Positions 1 to 7,917 of a stretch of DNA of 45,944 nt are shown piece after piece. The notes under the pieces were generated by a model. That model was not told where the DNA came from, made no database searches, and saw only the letters and a list, made by a program, of their open reading frames with translations. Source of the DNA: Candidatus Omnitrophota bacterium (GTDB lineage: Bacteria > Omnitrophota > Omnitrophia > Omnitrophales > JACQQS01); NCBI GenBank assembly GCA_016206925.1, contig JACQQS010000010.1:1-45944 (forward strand), given 5' to 3'. The stretch's first letter is position 1, and each line of letters opens with the position of its first letter. Position numbers and translations under genes: made by a program.

Positions 1-14
1 ACGTTTTCTTCCCG

Positions 15-998
15 TCAATTTTTCGAAGCAGGCAATTTTTCAGAAAGCGGAAAACGGCTTAATACGCTGCCGCGAAACTTGGCGATCGTGCTAAAAAATC
101 CGTTGCTTCGTTCTTTGATAAACGTAAGGCCGGCTTCGTTGGCTTTCTTCAGGAAGAGAAGGTGCTCGCCAAAGGAAAATATCGCGGCCCGCACCGGGTT
201 TTGGCTAAGGCTAACGGTTTCGGCTTTCATTCCTCTCGGAACCAGAATCTGAACGTTTCGGAACTGCGCATGCGATGACGAATCCGTATTATCCGAATCG
301 CTCATAATACCCACCGCATGCAGAGAACTTGAAGGTTTCCTGCCAAAAAGCATTTCGTAATCCTTGAAGATATCTCTGGTTTCCTTAGCCCACCCGTCAC
401 CTTGCGGCAATCCGCTTCGCACAACGAGAAGTTTTATGTGACCAGCCGCTGGACTCGCTCGATGCGTACCCGCCGGGAAATGATCGTCCCAGATATATTG
501 AATCGTTTCCGATGTGAACGGCGTTAAACCTTTAAATATGGCGTAAACACGCGCCCCGTAATCGCTGTCCCGCTTGACCCCGAACTCTTTGTTCTCTTTC
601 TCCGCCGGAAATGCCAATACCTTCCACTCCCAAGTTAGATGTGGTCTATTCAACATGGATACATTGGCCTCTTTCAGAAGAAGGGAGGATGTGCCCGAAC
701 TCTCTACATCCAGAACCAGCATCTCGTCTTCCCTGATCATTTCCGCCCTCGACTGGCCTTCAAACCGGTGCACTTTCCATAAACCCAAATCGCTTGCGTC
801 ACGAAAGCCTATGTCTTGCAATAGTTCCAGCTCTGCATAATCGAACTCGGATTCGATGCCATCCGTAAATCGTGAAACAGTTCTCCCTTCCCCCCTTTTA
901 AAGAAATAGGAAACGAAACCTGCCATGGCAAGAATGCTGCCGAAGATAAGCAAAATTACAAATGATTTCTTTTGTAACGGGAGAGCAAGACGCATCAT
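15..998 (-). CDS. DUF3047-like membrane-anchored protein
   Basis: The encoded protein is about 327 aa. It starts with a short basic segment and one hydrophobic helix (about residues 12-30), so it is probably anchored in the inner membrane with the bulk outside the cytoplasm. The remainder resembles the DUF3047 family: a WEWKV motif, a segment with DYGARVYAIF, then YIWDDHFPAGT and a late GIMSDSDNTDSSSHAQF motif like the conserved MTDTDNT region of that family. No enzymatic role is known. I chose the ATG at 998 because the longer TTG start at 1049 would overlap the stop of the yceI gene by 26 bp; neither has a strong ribosome-binding site. It is the last gene of a three-gene minus-strand group of envelope proteins. 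Confidence 0.7.
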   Translation of the reverse strand: MMRLALPLQKKSFVILLIFGSILAMAGFVSYFFKRGEGRTVSRFTDGIESEFDYAELELLQDIGFRDASDLGLWKVHRFEGQSRAEMIREDEMLVLDVESSGTSSLLLKEANVSMLNRPHLTWEWKVLAFPAEKENKEFGVKRDSDYGARVYAIFKGLTPFTSETIQYIWDDHFPAGTHRASPAAGHIKLLVVRSGLPQGDGWAKETRDIFKDYEMLFGRKPSSSLHAVGIMSDSDNTDSSSHAQFRNVQILVPRGMKAETVSLSQNPVRAAIFSFGEHLLFLKKANEAGLTFIKERSNGFFSTIAKFRGSVLSRFPLSEKLPASKN

Positions 999-1023
999 CA
1001 ATCCGGAAAGGTAATGCCCAACA

Positions 1024-1608
1024 TCACTGTAATAATCCTTCCACCTCAATGGTGATGAAAACTTCTTCGCCTACCAGAACCTGCCCAGTCTCAAGAAGTT
1101 CATTCCAGTTCAAACCAAAATCTTTTCGATTGATCTTAACCGATGCGGTAAATCCCGCGCGTGTGTTTCCCCAGGGATCCTTGCCCACGCCATGAATTTG
1201 AAGATCGAGAACAACGGGCTTCTCGACTCCGTGAATGCTTAAAAGCCCGTTCACCTTTGCGACTTCGGCCGTCGCGTCGGTAATCTGAGTGCTCTTGAAC
1301 GTGATTGTCGGATATGTTTCCACCGCAAAGAAATCAGCGGACCTTAGGTGTTTGTCGCGCTGTTCTACCCGTGTATCAATACTGGCCGCTTGAATAGCGG
1401 CTTCGGTTTTCCAGGTTTCGGGATGTTCGGGATCATAGTCAAACGTGCCTTCAAACTCATTAAACGTCCCTTGTACCCACGAAAAAAGATGCCTAATCTT
1501 AAATCCTACGGTTGTATGAGTCGTGTCCAGCTTGTATGTTACAGCCCATACCGGATGGACTCCGAAGAACGCCAAGATGAATAGAACAAATAAAGTTTTC
1601 CTTATCAT
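1024..1608 (-). CDS. yceI: YceI family periplasmic lipid-binding protein
   Basis: The 194-aa product has a clear signal peptide (MIRKTLFVLFILAFFGVHPVWA) followed by a full-length YceI domain: YKLDTTHTTVGFKIRHLFSWVQG, the FDYDPEHPE segment, SIDTRVEQRDKHLRS and FPTITFKST-like strands. YceI proteins form a lipocalin-like barrel that binds a polyisoprenoid or similar long lipid in the periplasm; their physiological role is still uncertain. A good GAGGAG ribosome-binding site lies about 9 bases before the ATG at 1608. Length matches the family (about 190 aa). The neighbouring lipoprotein and DUF3047 genes are on the same strand, so [15 protein letters not shown] is likely. Confidence 0.92.
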   Translation of the reverse strand: MIRKTLFVLFILAFFGVHPVWAVTYKLDTTHTTVGFKIRHLFSWVQGTFNEFEGTFDYDPEHPETWKTEAAIQAASIDTRVEQRDKHLRSADFFAVETYPTITFKSTQITDATAEVAKVNGLLSIHGVEKPVVLDLQIHGVGKDPWGNTRAGFTASVKINRKDFGLNWNELLETGQVLVGEEVFITIEVEGLLQ

Positions 1609-1646
1609 GTAAAAGCTCCTCTCTTGCTGAAAAAATTAGGGAATAG

Positions 1647-2303
1647 TTAACCGCCAAAGGAGGCGGAATTCAAGACAAATTTCAAAAGACTTTCAGCCCA
1701 ATCTTTAAAAGCTCCCTGCGCATGCGTAAACTTCGTGTAATTTCCGATCGCCAGAGATTTCACATCTTTTACCCCGCCTCCACCGGATCTCTTTTCAGCG
1801 AATTCTGCCAGCAGTTTTCCCGACGCTCCGTCCGTCAACTTGATCTCGCATGCCGCAAAACCTTTGGAAATTGAAAAATTGAAAAACCAGGCTGTGGCCG
1901 CATTGATGGCCCGTTCCGGAGCTGCCACATAAAGGAGAGCCGGCGAAACAACGAATGTTGCTGCATCAGGCTTTTCCGCAGCGCCGAGTACCTGAAAATT
2001 CTTTCCGAGCTCCGATGCAAAATTCTCTTTAAACGATCCAGCCAGTCTTTCAATCTCCTCCGGGGAATGCCTGCTCACTGAATTATCAAAATAGGAAAGA
2101 TTTACTTCATTTACCTTAACTTTAGTGTACTTAGAAAATCGAGCATCTTTAGAAACCCATTCCTGCCGAAAATAACTGCCCTTTTTCAACTCCGCGCTGC
2201 GCGCCAAAAATCCGGAAGACTTAAAGGCAGACGCGCAGGCGGAAATAATTATGAAAGATAAAAGTATGCTTACACTAAATAAGCCGCTTTTTTGCCGAAT
2301 CAT
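1647..2303 (-). CDS. DUF3313-like lipoprotein
   Basis: The 218-aa product begins with a lipoprotein signal: a hydrophobic stretch ending in IIISAC, with Cys at about residue 23 as the predicted lipidation site. Immediately after it comes a short SGFL motif and a WVSKDARFSKYTKVKVNEV stretch similar to the DUF3313 family of outer-membrane-directed lipoproteins, whose function is unknown. Later parts (PALLYVAAPERAINAATAWFF, then a Gly-rich GGGGVKDV loop) are in line with that family but divergent, so the assignment is tentative. GGAGGG lies just before the ATG. It is the first gene of the minus-strand group reading towards position 15. Confidence 0.65.
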   Translation of the reverse strand: MIRQKSGLFSVSILLSFIIISACASAFKSSGFLARSAELKKGSYFRQEWVSKDARFSKYTKVKVNEVNLSYFDNSVSRHSPEEIERLAGSFKENFASELGKNFQVLGAAEKPDAATFVVSPALLYVAAPERAINAATAWFFNFSISKGFAACEIKLTDGASGKLLAEFAEKRSGGGGVKDVKSLAIGNYTKFTHAQGAFKDWAESLLKFVLNSASFGG

Positions 2304-2355
2304 GCTCCCTCCAGTTTCGTAATACGTGTAACCTGTTTTGTTAAAATGGGTTACT

Positions 2356-2381
2356 CCAAAGTAGTGCCGGCACTATTTTGG
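2356..2381. repeat. 26-bp near-perfect palindrome
   Basis: The halves CCAAAGTAGTGCC and GGCACTATTTTGG pair with a single mismatch. It lies in the 359-base gap (2304-2662) between the minus-strand lipoprotein gene and gspI, which contains no convincing gene. It could be an operator, a terminator-like hairpin or one unit of a dispersed palindromic repeat; nothing in the sequence decides between these. Confidence 0.6.
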
Positions 2382-2538
2382 CGGTTCAGCCCGTAAACTC
2401 CCGCGCCAGTTTTGCCATCCGCTCAAAAAGCCGGCGCGGCGCTTTTCCTCCGTGCAAAGGCAGATGTGCTACGCCCGTCCGCATGTGAGCATTATAATCG
2501 CAGACGAGAGAAATGCTAGAAGCGGTTTCATAAGCTTG

Positions 2539-2656
2539 TCGCCCCCGCGCAAGCGGGGGCCCAGTCCTCTGGATTCCCACTTCCACGCCGTTTGATCAAG
2601 CAGCCGGTCGAGCGCTTGGTCCGACGGCACCGCGCGGTCGGCGCGGCGGGGATGAC
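2539..2656. repeat. Composite hairpin repeat upstream of gspI
   Basis: This block starts with a perfect hairpin (GCCCCCGC, GCAA loop, GCGGGGGC at 2541-2560), followed by CCAGTC..TGGATTCCC and, at the far end, GGGGATGAC. That is the layout of the common GTCATCCCCGC..GCGGGGATGAC bacterial interspersed palindromic repeat. The right arm is separated from the rest by the 62-bp element at 2586-2647, so one repeat appears nested in another. It fills the region just before the gspI start. Confidence 0.65.
2586..2647 (+). repeat. 62-bp interspersed element, copy 1
   Basis: This GC-rich element begins CGCCGTTTGATCAAGC and ends CACCGCGCGGTCGGCGCGGC. A second copy at 9440-9500 shares both ends exactly and is about 90% identical by hand alignment; a third, more diverged, inverted copy is at 11513-11575. 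It contains small dyads (TTGATCAA, ACCGCGCGGT). Here it lies between the arms of another repeat and directly upstream of gspI. Read in the gspI frame it would encode PFDQAAGRALGPTAPRG, resembling the peptide encoded by copy 2. Confidence 0.75.
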
Positions 2657-2662
2657 AGGTAT

Positions 2663-3016
2663 GTGGGGTTCACATTAATTGAAACGCTGGTGGCCATGAC
2701 CATTTTCGCGATCGGCGCTGTTGCGATGTTTGTTGTATTTCCTGCGTCGTCGATGGCTTTGCGCCAGGCAAAAGAATACACCGATATCGGTCTTTTGCTT
2801 GACTCACATCTGAGCCTGGTCAAGGCCATTCCTTTTGATCAATTGGCGAACTCTTCCGTTACTGAAAACCTGCCGGCCTATGTCCAGAAGATTGATCGCG
2901 TGGTTTCACAAGATGCAGCCCTGCCCGACTTAAAGCACGTGAAGATCATCACTTCCTACATATCCAAAGGCAGAATTCGCACGGATTCGGTGACTACGTA
3001 TGTGGTTAAAACCTAA
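2663..3016 (+). CDS. gspI: Type II secretion minor pseudopilin, GspI-like
   Basis: The product (117 aa) opens with a class III prepilin signature, GFTLIETLVAMTIFAIGAVAMFV, in which cleavage falls between G and F and Glu5 is present. The small size, the Q-K-E-rich helix and the C-terminal strand region ending in TTYVVKT fit GspI/PulI-type minor pseudopilins, which sit at the tip of the secretion pseudopilus. The only start in this frame is GTG at 2663, which leaves just Met-Gly before the cleavage site. That is far shorter than a normal leader. The frame is open upstream to 2534 through the repeat block but has no ATG, GTG or TTG. The leader may therefore have been damaged or replaced by repeat insertion. 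It overlaps gspJ by 17 bp. Confidence 0.75.
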   Translation: MGFTLIETLVAMTIFAIGAVAMFVVFPASSMALRQAKEYTDIGLLLDSHLSLVKAIPFDQLANSSVTENLPAYVQKIDRVVSQDAALPDLKHVKIITSYISKGRIRTDSVTTYVVKT

Positions 3017-3746
3017 AAATACGAAATCCGAATATCGAAATCCGAAACAATTGTCAAATTTCAAATTTCAAATTTCAAATTTGTTTCGGATTTCGGATTT
3101 GGAGCTTCGGATTTTTAAGACCGGCGGTGTTACGCTTATCGAAATGCTGACCGTCATCGGTTTGCTTGCGCTTCTCGGGACAGTGCTGGCATTCATGTTT
3201 GGTTCCATGGACCAATCGTACCGGAATGTCAAAGCCTCACTCGATGTCTATCAAAATGCGCGCGTAACGCTTGCGCGCATGAACCGGGAAATTTCGACAG
3301 CTGTTTTCGATAATTCCGGAGCCGCGGCGCTTGGGCTAAGAGGCAGTTCAAACAATCTAAGTTTCCACGCCATTTACGACGCGGACTCTTACTCGGCGGA
3401 CGATACCAGCTCGGATGTAGCGGCCATCCGGTACGCGTTTCTGCCGGAGGATGGAACCGTGACCCGCTTTATTGACAGCTCCGATGAATCAACGTTTCCC
3501 GCAATTCCTGTTGAAAATGCGAGCGGCAGCGAATTAGCCGAAAACATTGCGGGCCTCTCCTTTGAATATTTTGAGTCCGCCGCCGATTTCGAAGGCGGCA
3601 CGGGCCGGGGGAATTGGGATTCCGCCCCCGGCGCCGAGGATGGACTTCCTTCGCTTTTACGCATCCGCTTGACGGTCAAAGATTCCAAGGGGCTCATCCA
3701 GCCGAAAGTTTTTGAAACCGTCGTCCGCCTCAGGAATGCGATATGA
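3000..3746 (+). CDS. gspJ: Type II secretion minor pseudopilin, GspJ-like
   Basis: The 248-aa product has an internal prepilin motif, GGVTLIEMLTVIGLLALLGTVLAF, starting at about residue 42, then a GspJ-type body (helical ARVTLARMNREIS, a NNLSFHAIYD strand, IRYAFLPEDGTV, ending LRIRLTVKDSKG..FETVVRLRNAI). GspJ forms the pseudopilus tip complex with GspI and GspK. The ATG at 3000 overlaps the end of gspI. Residues of about 6-38 are encoded by an inverted repeat (3018-3115), so the unusually long leader is probably repeat-derived. The stop overlaps the next ATG (ATGA), implying translational coupling to the GspK-like gene. Confidence 0.82.
   Translation: MWLKPKNTKSEYRNPKQLSNFKFQISNLFRISDLELRIFKTGGVTLIEMLTVIGLLALLGTVLAFMFGSMDQSYRNVKASLDVYQNARVTLARMNREISTAVFDNSGAAALGLRGSSNNLSFHAIYDADSYSADDTSSDVAAIRYAFLPEDGTVTRFIDSSDESTFPAIPVENASGSELAENIAGLSFEYFESAADFEGGTGRGNWDSAPGAEDGLPSLLRIRLTVKDSKGLIQPKVFETVVRLRNAI
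3018..3115. repeat. AT-rich inverted repeat inside gspJ leader
   Basis: CGAAATCCGAAACAA (3036-3050) is the exact reverse complement of TTGTTTCGGATTTCG (3081-3095), and outer AAATCCGAA / TTCGGATTT units extend the palindrome. The middle holds three tandem TTTCAAA units. The whole element lies in frame in the leader-coding part of gspJ, between its ATG and the conserved prepilin cleavage motif. Confidence 0.75.
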
Positions 3747-6547
3747 AAAACTTGTCACGGAGCGGAGTAGCGCTAGTTCTCGCACTAACGGTTTTGTCTG
3801 TGCTTGTGGGTATCGCCGGATATTTCAGCGTCAACATTGGTTTGGAATTGCAAGGATCCAAGGGGTACCTGGCGGGCGTTAGAGCTGCCGCGCTTGCGGA
3901 AGCAGGATTGGCCCACACGATCGCGCGAATTAAAAAAGATGTACGGTCTGTGAGAATGTTTGATCCGGATATTCTTGATAAAGATAAGACTCCGAATCCA
4001 AGCAAATTTCCCGATTTGGTTCATAAAAAATATTCTACTCGTGCGGAGCCTAGCGAGGGCGTTTGGGGTGATGATGTGGATTCCGATAGCGACGGTAAAA
4101 CTGCGACCGACATCGACGAGATGGTTACGGTGAATGATAAAGGGACGCCGGCCAGCCTTACGGATGATGACGGATATTACGTGCTTGTGCGCGATGCCAA
4201 CGCGCGGGTGGATTTGAATGCGCTGACATCGGCGTCCGTAGGCCTTTTGGCTCAGTTTCCTTCTATCCGGGCAGAAAGTTTAAATTCAAATGATGCGGTA
4301 GCTGCCGGTTCCATCGCCGACCGCATTATTACGGGCCGCGCCTCGCTTCCGAACGGGAAATACACAACGGTTGATCAGCTGCGCAGTGTTTTGGGTAAAG
4401 AGGATTTCCAAGCCATTAAACCTGAGATTGACCGGAACGTTGCGGTAGCTGGTTCGAGCATGATTGTAAGCGGTGGATTGGTTGCGCGCTATTACGGCTT
4501 AGACAGAAGCGGTTCGGTTCCGAAAATAAATTACGACGACTTTAAAGGAATGGTTATTGATCACGGCACTAATGCGGCGCGCGAATACGGTGAGAATGTT
4601 TTTAGTTTTAATAGTGCTGTTGATTTTGCCTTTAAAACGGAAACGAACGACCAAGGCGTTGATCCGGTTGCGCCTTCGCTGAATGCCACGCAAGATTTTG
4701 CCGTGATTTGGACCGGATATGTTTTTATTCCGAATACAACACCCATCACGTTTCTTATCGATTACAAAGGCGGTCTTAGAATGCGCATTCGCGATATCGT
4801 TTTAGCAAAAACAAACTCGCATTGGAACCCGGGAAATTCAGGGGAAGTGGTGGTCAGCGTGAGCCTTCCGGCCGGCTGGCATCCCGTGCTCATCGAATAT
4901 TACAGCACGGGCAGTCCCCACATCAGCATTCATTGGAACGGCGGATATCATTACATCGATCCCAATACGGGTAGTAATACACCGTCCGACCCCGATGTCG
5001 ATTTAAGAACAAGCGGAGGGCCGCAAGGAGATACACGAATGCCGATGGCTTCGTTTGGTTTTAAATCCGGCGGAATTTATGAAATTACTTCTACCGGAAT
5101 CGTGCGCGATAAACAAGGCAGAATACAGGCTCAAAAAACCATTACTTCCGTAGTTCGCATTTGGGATTACATTCACGAATCCACCACTGAAGATTTCTCA
5201 CGTGAGGGTGCGCTGGTTTCTCATGTTACTTTTGACGATAGCTGCCCCTTGCATCCCATTGGAGATACGTCCAAAGATTGGTCGTTAGAATTCAATCCGA
5301 CAACGAAGCTTCGAAAATATGACACTATCTACAACGCCATTAAGCTTGGCTATTGGGAAAACTTTGATGACCCCGACTTCATTGGTAGTTCCAATCCGCT
5401 AGAAGCTGGCGTTTATCCCTTTTACGATGCGGAGGGACTCCGGTCTGCGTGGAAAGGCCGGGAGACCACGGTAATTAAATTCCTGGATGCGGATGGGGAT
5501 GGAGACCGTGAGCTTGTGATTACTTCCAACGCCGATGCGAGCACCGTCGAACCTCGATATTATGCAGATCTTGTTGGTAAGGACGGGAATTATCTCGCCC
5601 CAATCTCGGATTATACATTTACAAACATTTGGTATCGGTTCGACGAAGACGATAACCGCGGTCCGCTTGATCGGGAAAATTACGAAGACCAATCATTAGG
5701 TCTCTCACCCTCGACAGACTTTGATGGCCAGTATCACAATGCTCCACGCGATCCCGAAGGCTTTAGTCTGGAAGATCACAACAGAGATGGCGATTTCGAA
5801 GGCGATAACGAGCCTGGACAATGGTGGGTGGGCTGGGGCAATCTAAGATTCAATAACACCGATAATCATTTTGGAATCAAACAAGAAGGATTCGGCCCCG
5901 GTGAAGATCCAAACGACACAAATACAAGCGGAGGCCATGAATTTGAAACCCGTGTGAATGGAGTAATTGAGCCCCACACGAAAGATATTGGTTACACGTA
6001 TAAGAAAACTTTTGCTATCGCTGCTCATGAAGACGATCTCTACTATTACAAGCGGACGCCTTATGACAGTCCCGTTGTGGGTTTTCCTCCCTCAAATACA
6101 ATCATTCGCTCGAACGAGCCTAGCGTCACCGGTCCGAAAACAGTTGGATTTTATTCTTGGGGCAATGAATCCGCCCGGCCGAGGCATATTGACAATGTGC
6201 GCATCATTCCAGTAAGTCCGTCGATAGGTACATTTACTTCCGCGCCAAGCGCGGTCGATGAATTGAAAGAATGGGGTACGGTTAATTTTACAACTTATCA
6301 AGATGCGGGAAGTCAAGTCACACTTACCGTGGGGCCCGAGGGTAATCCTACCGCAAGCAGTGTTACAAATGGAGCTTTGTTAACGAGTCTCGGCGACGCG
6401 TCGAGTATTCAGTACAGCGTAAGCCTTTCCATGGATCTCAAGAATGCGTCCGGCAATGTTGAGTTAAATTATCGCCAGCCGGTATTCGCCGACATCACCA
6501 TGACCTACCTTGTGGAGCCTGATACAATCTATTACCGCGAAGAATAA
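3743..6547 (+). CDS. GspK-like pseudopilin with embedded PA14-like domain
   Basis: This 934-aa protein starts with a basic tip and hydrophobic helix (SGVALVLALTVLSVLVGIAG), then AAALAEAGLAHTIARI, the typical N-terminus of GspK/PilX-type proteins. GspK features follow: YVLVRDANARVDLNALTS (about 147-165) and a helix-hairpin segment LPNGKYTTVDQLRSVLG (about 203-220). Ordinary GspK is about 300 aa. From about 242 to 398 there is a PA14-like domain (GLVARYYG, FAVIWTGYVFIP, ITFLIDYKGGLRMRI, LPAGWHPVLIEYY, ISIHW), a fold that often binds carbohydrate. The remaining 500 residues are rich in Asp/Gly, with a calcium-loop-like DADGDGD. Glu5 of the pilin motif is absent, as in GspK. It is translationally coupled to gspJ and probably forms a large cap at the pseudopilus tip. 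Confidence 0.75.
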   Translation: MKNLSRSGVALVLALTVLSVLVGIAGYFSVNIGLELQGSKGYLAGVRAAALAEAGLAHTIARIKKDVRSVRMFDPDILDKDKTPNPSKFPDLVHKKYSTRAEPSEGVWGDDVDSDSDGKTATDIDEMVTVNDKGTPASLTDDDGYYVLVRDANARVDLNALTSASVGLLAQFPSIRAESLNSNDAVAAGSIADRIITGRASLPNGKYTTVDQLRSVLGKEDFQAIKPEIDRNVAVAGSSMIVSGGLVARYYGLDRSGSVPKINYDDFKGMVIDHGTNAAREYGENVFSFNSAVDFAFKTETNDQGVDPVAPSLNATQDFAVIWTGYVFIPNTTPITFLIDYKGGLRMRIRDIVLAKTNSHWNPGNSGEVVVSVSLPAGWHPVLIEYYSTGSPHISIHWNGGYHYIDPNTGSNTPSDPDVDLRTSGGPQGDTRMPMASFGFKSGGIYEITSTGIVRDKQGRIQAQKTITSVVRIWDYIHESTTEDFSREGALVSHVTFDDSCPLHPIGDTSKDWSLEFNPTTKLRKYDTIYNAIKLGYWENFDDPDFIGSSNPLEAGVYPFYDAEGLRSAWKGRETTVIKFLDADGDGDRELVITSNADASTVEPRYYADLVGKDGNYLAPISDYTFTNIWYRFDEDDNRGPLDRENYEDQSLGLSPSTDFDGQYHNAPRDPEGFSLEDHNRDGDFEGDNEPGQWWVGWGNLRFNNTDNHFGIKQEGFGPGEDPNDTNTSGGHEFETRVNGVIEPHTKDIGYTYKKTFAIAAHEDDLYYYKRTPYDSPVVGFPPSNTIIRSNEPSVTGPKTVGFYSWGNESARPRHIDNVRIIPVSPSIGTFTSAPSAVDELKEWGTVNFTTYQDAGSQVTLTVGPEGNPTASSVTNGALLTSLGDASSIQYSVSLSMDLKNASGNVELNYRQPVFADITMTYLVEPDTIYYREE

Positions 6548-6668
6548 TCTCCCCGCTAGTACATTTGATTTATTTCTGAAGCGTGCTGAAAATAACACGT
6601 TTCGGAAATGAAACAGCCGCGATTTTCGAAGGATAGCTCTTTCAGCGATTTAAGCCTCAGATTAATTG

Positions 6669-6697
6669 TTGAAATTTCGTCAATTGTATTGCATAAT
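6669..6697 (+). promoter_or_regulatory. Candidate sigma70-type promoter
   Basis: TTGAAA (6669-6674) and CATAAT (6692-6697) are separated by exactly 17 bases. The predicted [13 protein letters not shown] start (about 6704) is only a few bases before the ATG at 6707, which has no Shine-Dalgarno sequence, so the ATPase mRNA may be leaderless. Confidence 0.45.
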
Positions 6698-6706
6698 TTC
6701 CGCATT

Positions 6707-7888
6707 ATGTGGATCGAGCGGGATATTTCCAAGGCCTTAATCCTTGAATCAAAGCAGCGCCCTGTGTTGCTTTTAACAGGCGCCAGGCAGACAGGGAAGA
6801 CAAGTCTAGCAAGAGAAACATTCAAGAATTACGGGTTTGTTTCTCTTGATCTGCCGCGGCTTGCGGAGGAAGCGGAGGAATCAGGGGAGCAGTTCCTTGC
6901 CAAGTACAAAACTCCATTGATTATTGACGAAGTGCAGTACGCGCCCGCTCTTTTTCGGTATTTAAAGAGTGTTGTCGACAGCCGCCGAAACGAAACGGGC
7001 CTTTACATCCTTACCGGTTCACAAAAATTCAGCTTAATGGCGGGTGTGGGCGAAAGCCTTGCCGGCAGAGTCGGGATTTTTGATCTTCACTCACTTTCGC
7101 TGGAGGAGCTTGAACGTTTCGGCAAGAAGAAAGCGGAGGGCAAACAACTACTTGAATGGATGTTGCGAGGCGGTTATCCGGAACTCAATGCAAAAAGTTT
7201 GGATGCAGACCGCTTTTATTCGGATTACGTAACGACTTATCTTGAGCGGGACGTTCGCCAAGTACTTCAAATCAGAAGTCTCCGCGACTTCGACCGGTTC
7301 CTTAGGCTCGCAGCTCTCCGCACTTCGCAGATTTTATCTTTGAATTCACTTGCTTCGGATGTAGGTGTAAGTCCGAACACCATTAAAAGCTGGCTATCGA
7401 TTCTAGAAGCTTCCCAGATCGTCTATCTGCTTGAGCCGTATTATCAAAATCTCGGCAAGCGGCTGGTGAAAACACCCAAGCTTTATTTTCTTGATACGGG
7501 ACTTGCCTGTTTTCTGGCCGGTCTTAGGACGGCCGAAGATATAGAGAAAAGTGCCCTGTTGGGCGCGCTTTATGAAACGCTTGCACTTGGTCAGATTATA
7601 CGCTGGCATGCGAATAGGGGGAAACAAGCAAAAGTTTATTTTTACCGCGACCACTCCGGATTGGAAATGGATTTTGTCATTCCGGTGGGTGATCGGCTTA
7701 AGCTTTACGAATGCAAATGGGCCGAGCAGCCGGGCGAAGTAAAGGGTTTTCGCGATTTGACAGAGCTGATAGGTGAAAAAAAAGTTCTTTCAAAGAGTAT
7801 TATTTCGCCTGTGCGGGGAATAAGAAAAAGAAGCGACGGCGTTCTAATCGAAGACTGTGTTAAAATGGAATCTCTCGGGAAGAGTTAA
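6707..7888 (+). CDS. AAA ATPase with DUF4143 domain
   Basis: From the ATG at 6707 the product is 393 aa. It has the full layout of the ATPase/DUF4143 family: Walker A LLTGARQTGKTSLAR (about residues 19-33), a Walker B-like PLIIDEVQYAP, sensor YILTGSQKFSLM, then GGYPEL, YVTTYLERDV, an inserted winged-helix-like LASDVGVSPNTIKSWLSIL, and the C-terminal DUF4143 part (KLYFLDTGLACFL, FYRDHSGLEMDFVI, ECKWAE) that resembles a nuclease-like fold. Its cellular role is unknown; such genes are common accessory genes. The ATG at 6608 would add 33 residues, but a good promoter sits between the two ATGs. It interrupts the secretion operon, lying between the GspK-like and PilM-like genes with the same orientation. 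Confidence 0.88.
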   Translation: MWIERDISKALILESKQRPVLLLTGARQTGKTSLARETFKNYGFVSLDLPRLAEEAEESGEQFLAKYKTPLIIDEVQYAPALFRYLKSVVDSRRNETGLYILTGSQKFSLMAGVGESLAGRVGIFDLHSLSLEELERFGKKKAEGKQLLEWMLRGGYPELNAKSLDADRFYSDYVTTYLERDVRQVLQIRSLRDFDRFLRLAALRTSQILSLNSLASDVGVSPNTIKSWLSILEASQIVYLLEPYYQNLGKRLVKTPKLYFLDTGLACFLAGLRTAEDIEKSALLGALYETLALGQIIRWHANRGKQAKVYFYRDHSGLEMDFVIPVGDRLKLYECKWAEQPGEVKGFRDLTELIGEKKVLSKSIISPVRGIRKRSDGVLIEDCVKMESLGKS

Positions 7889-7917
7889 CAAAATAGGAAC
7901 CGGAAAGCGTTCATTAA

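Noticed and set aside
2386-2586. Minus-strand ORF of 66 aa upstream of gspI
   Set aside because: It lies largely over the hairpin repeat, has no recognisable motif, and its downstream part only mirrors the repeat.
3057-3083. CRISPR-like short repeat units
   Set aside because: The three TTTCAAA-type units are directly adjacent without spacers and belong to a larger inverted repeat. No array of repeats and spacers was seen anywhere in the window.
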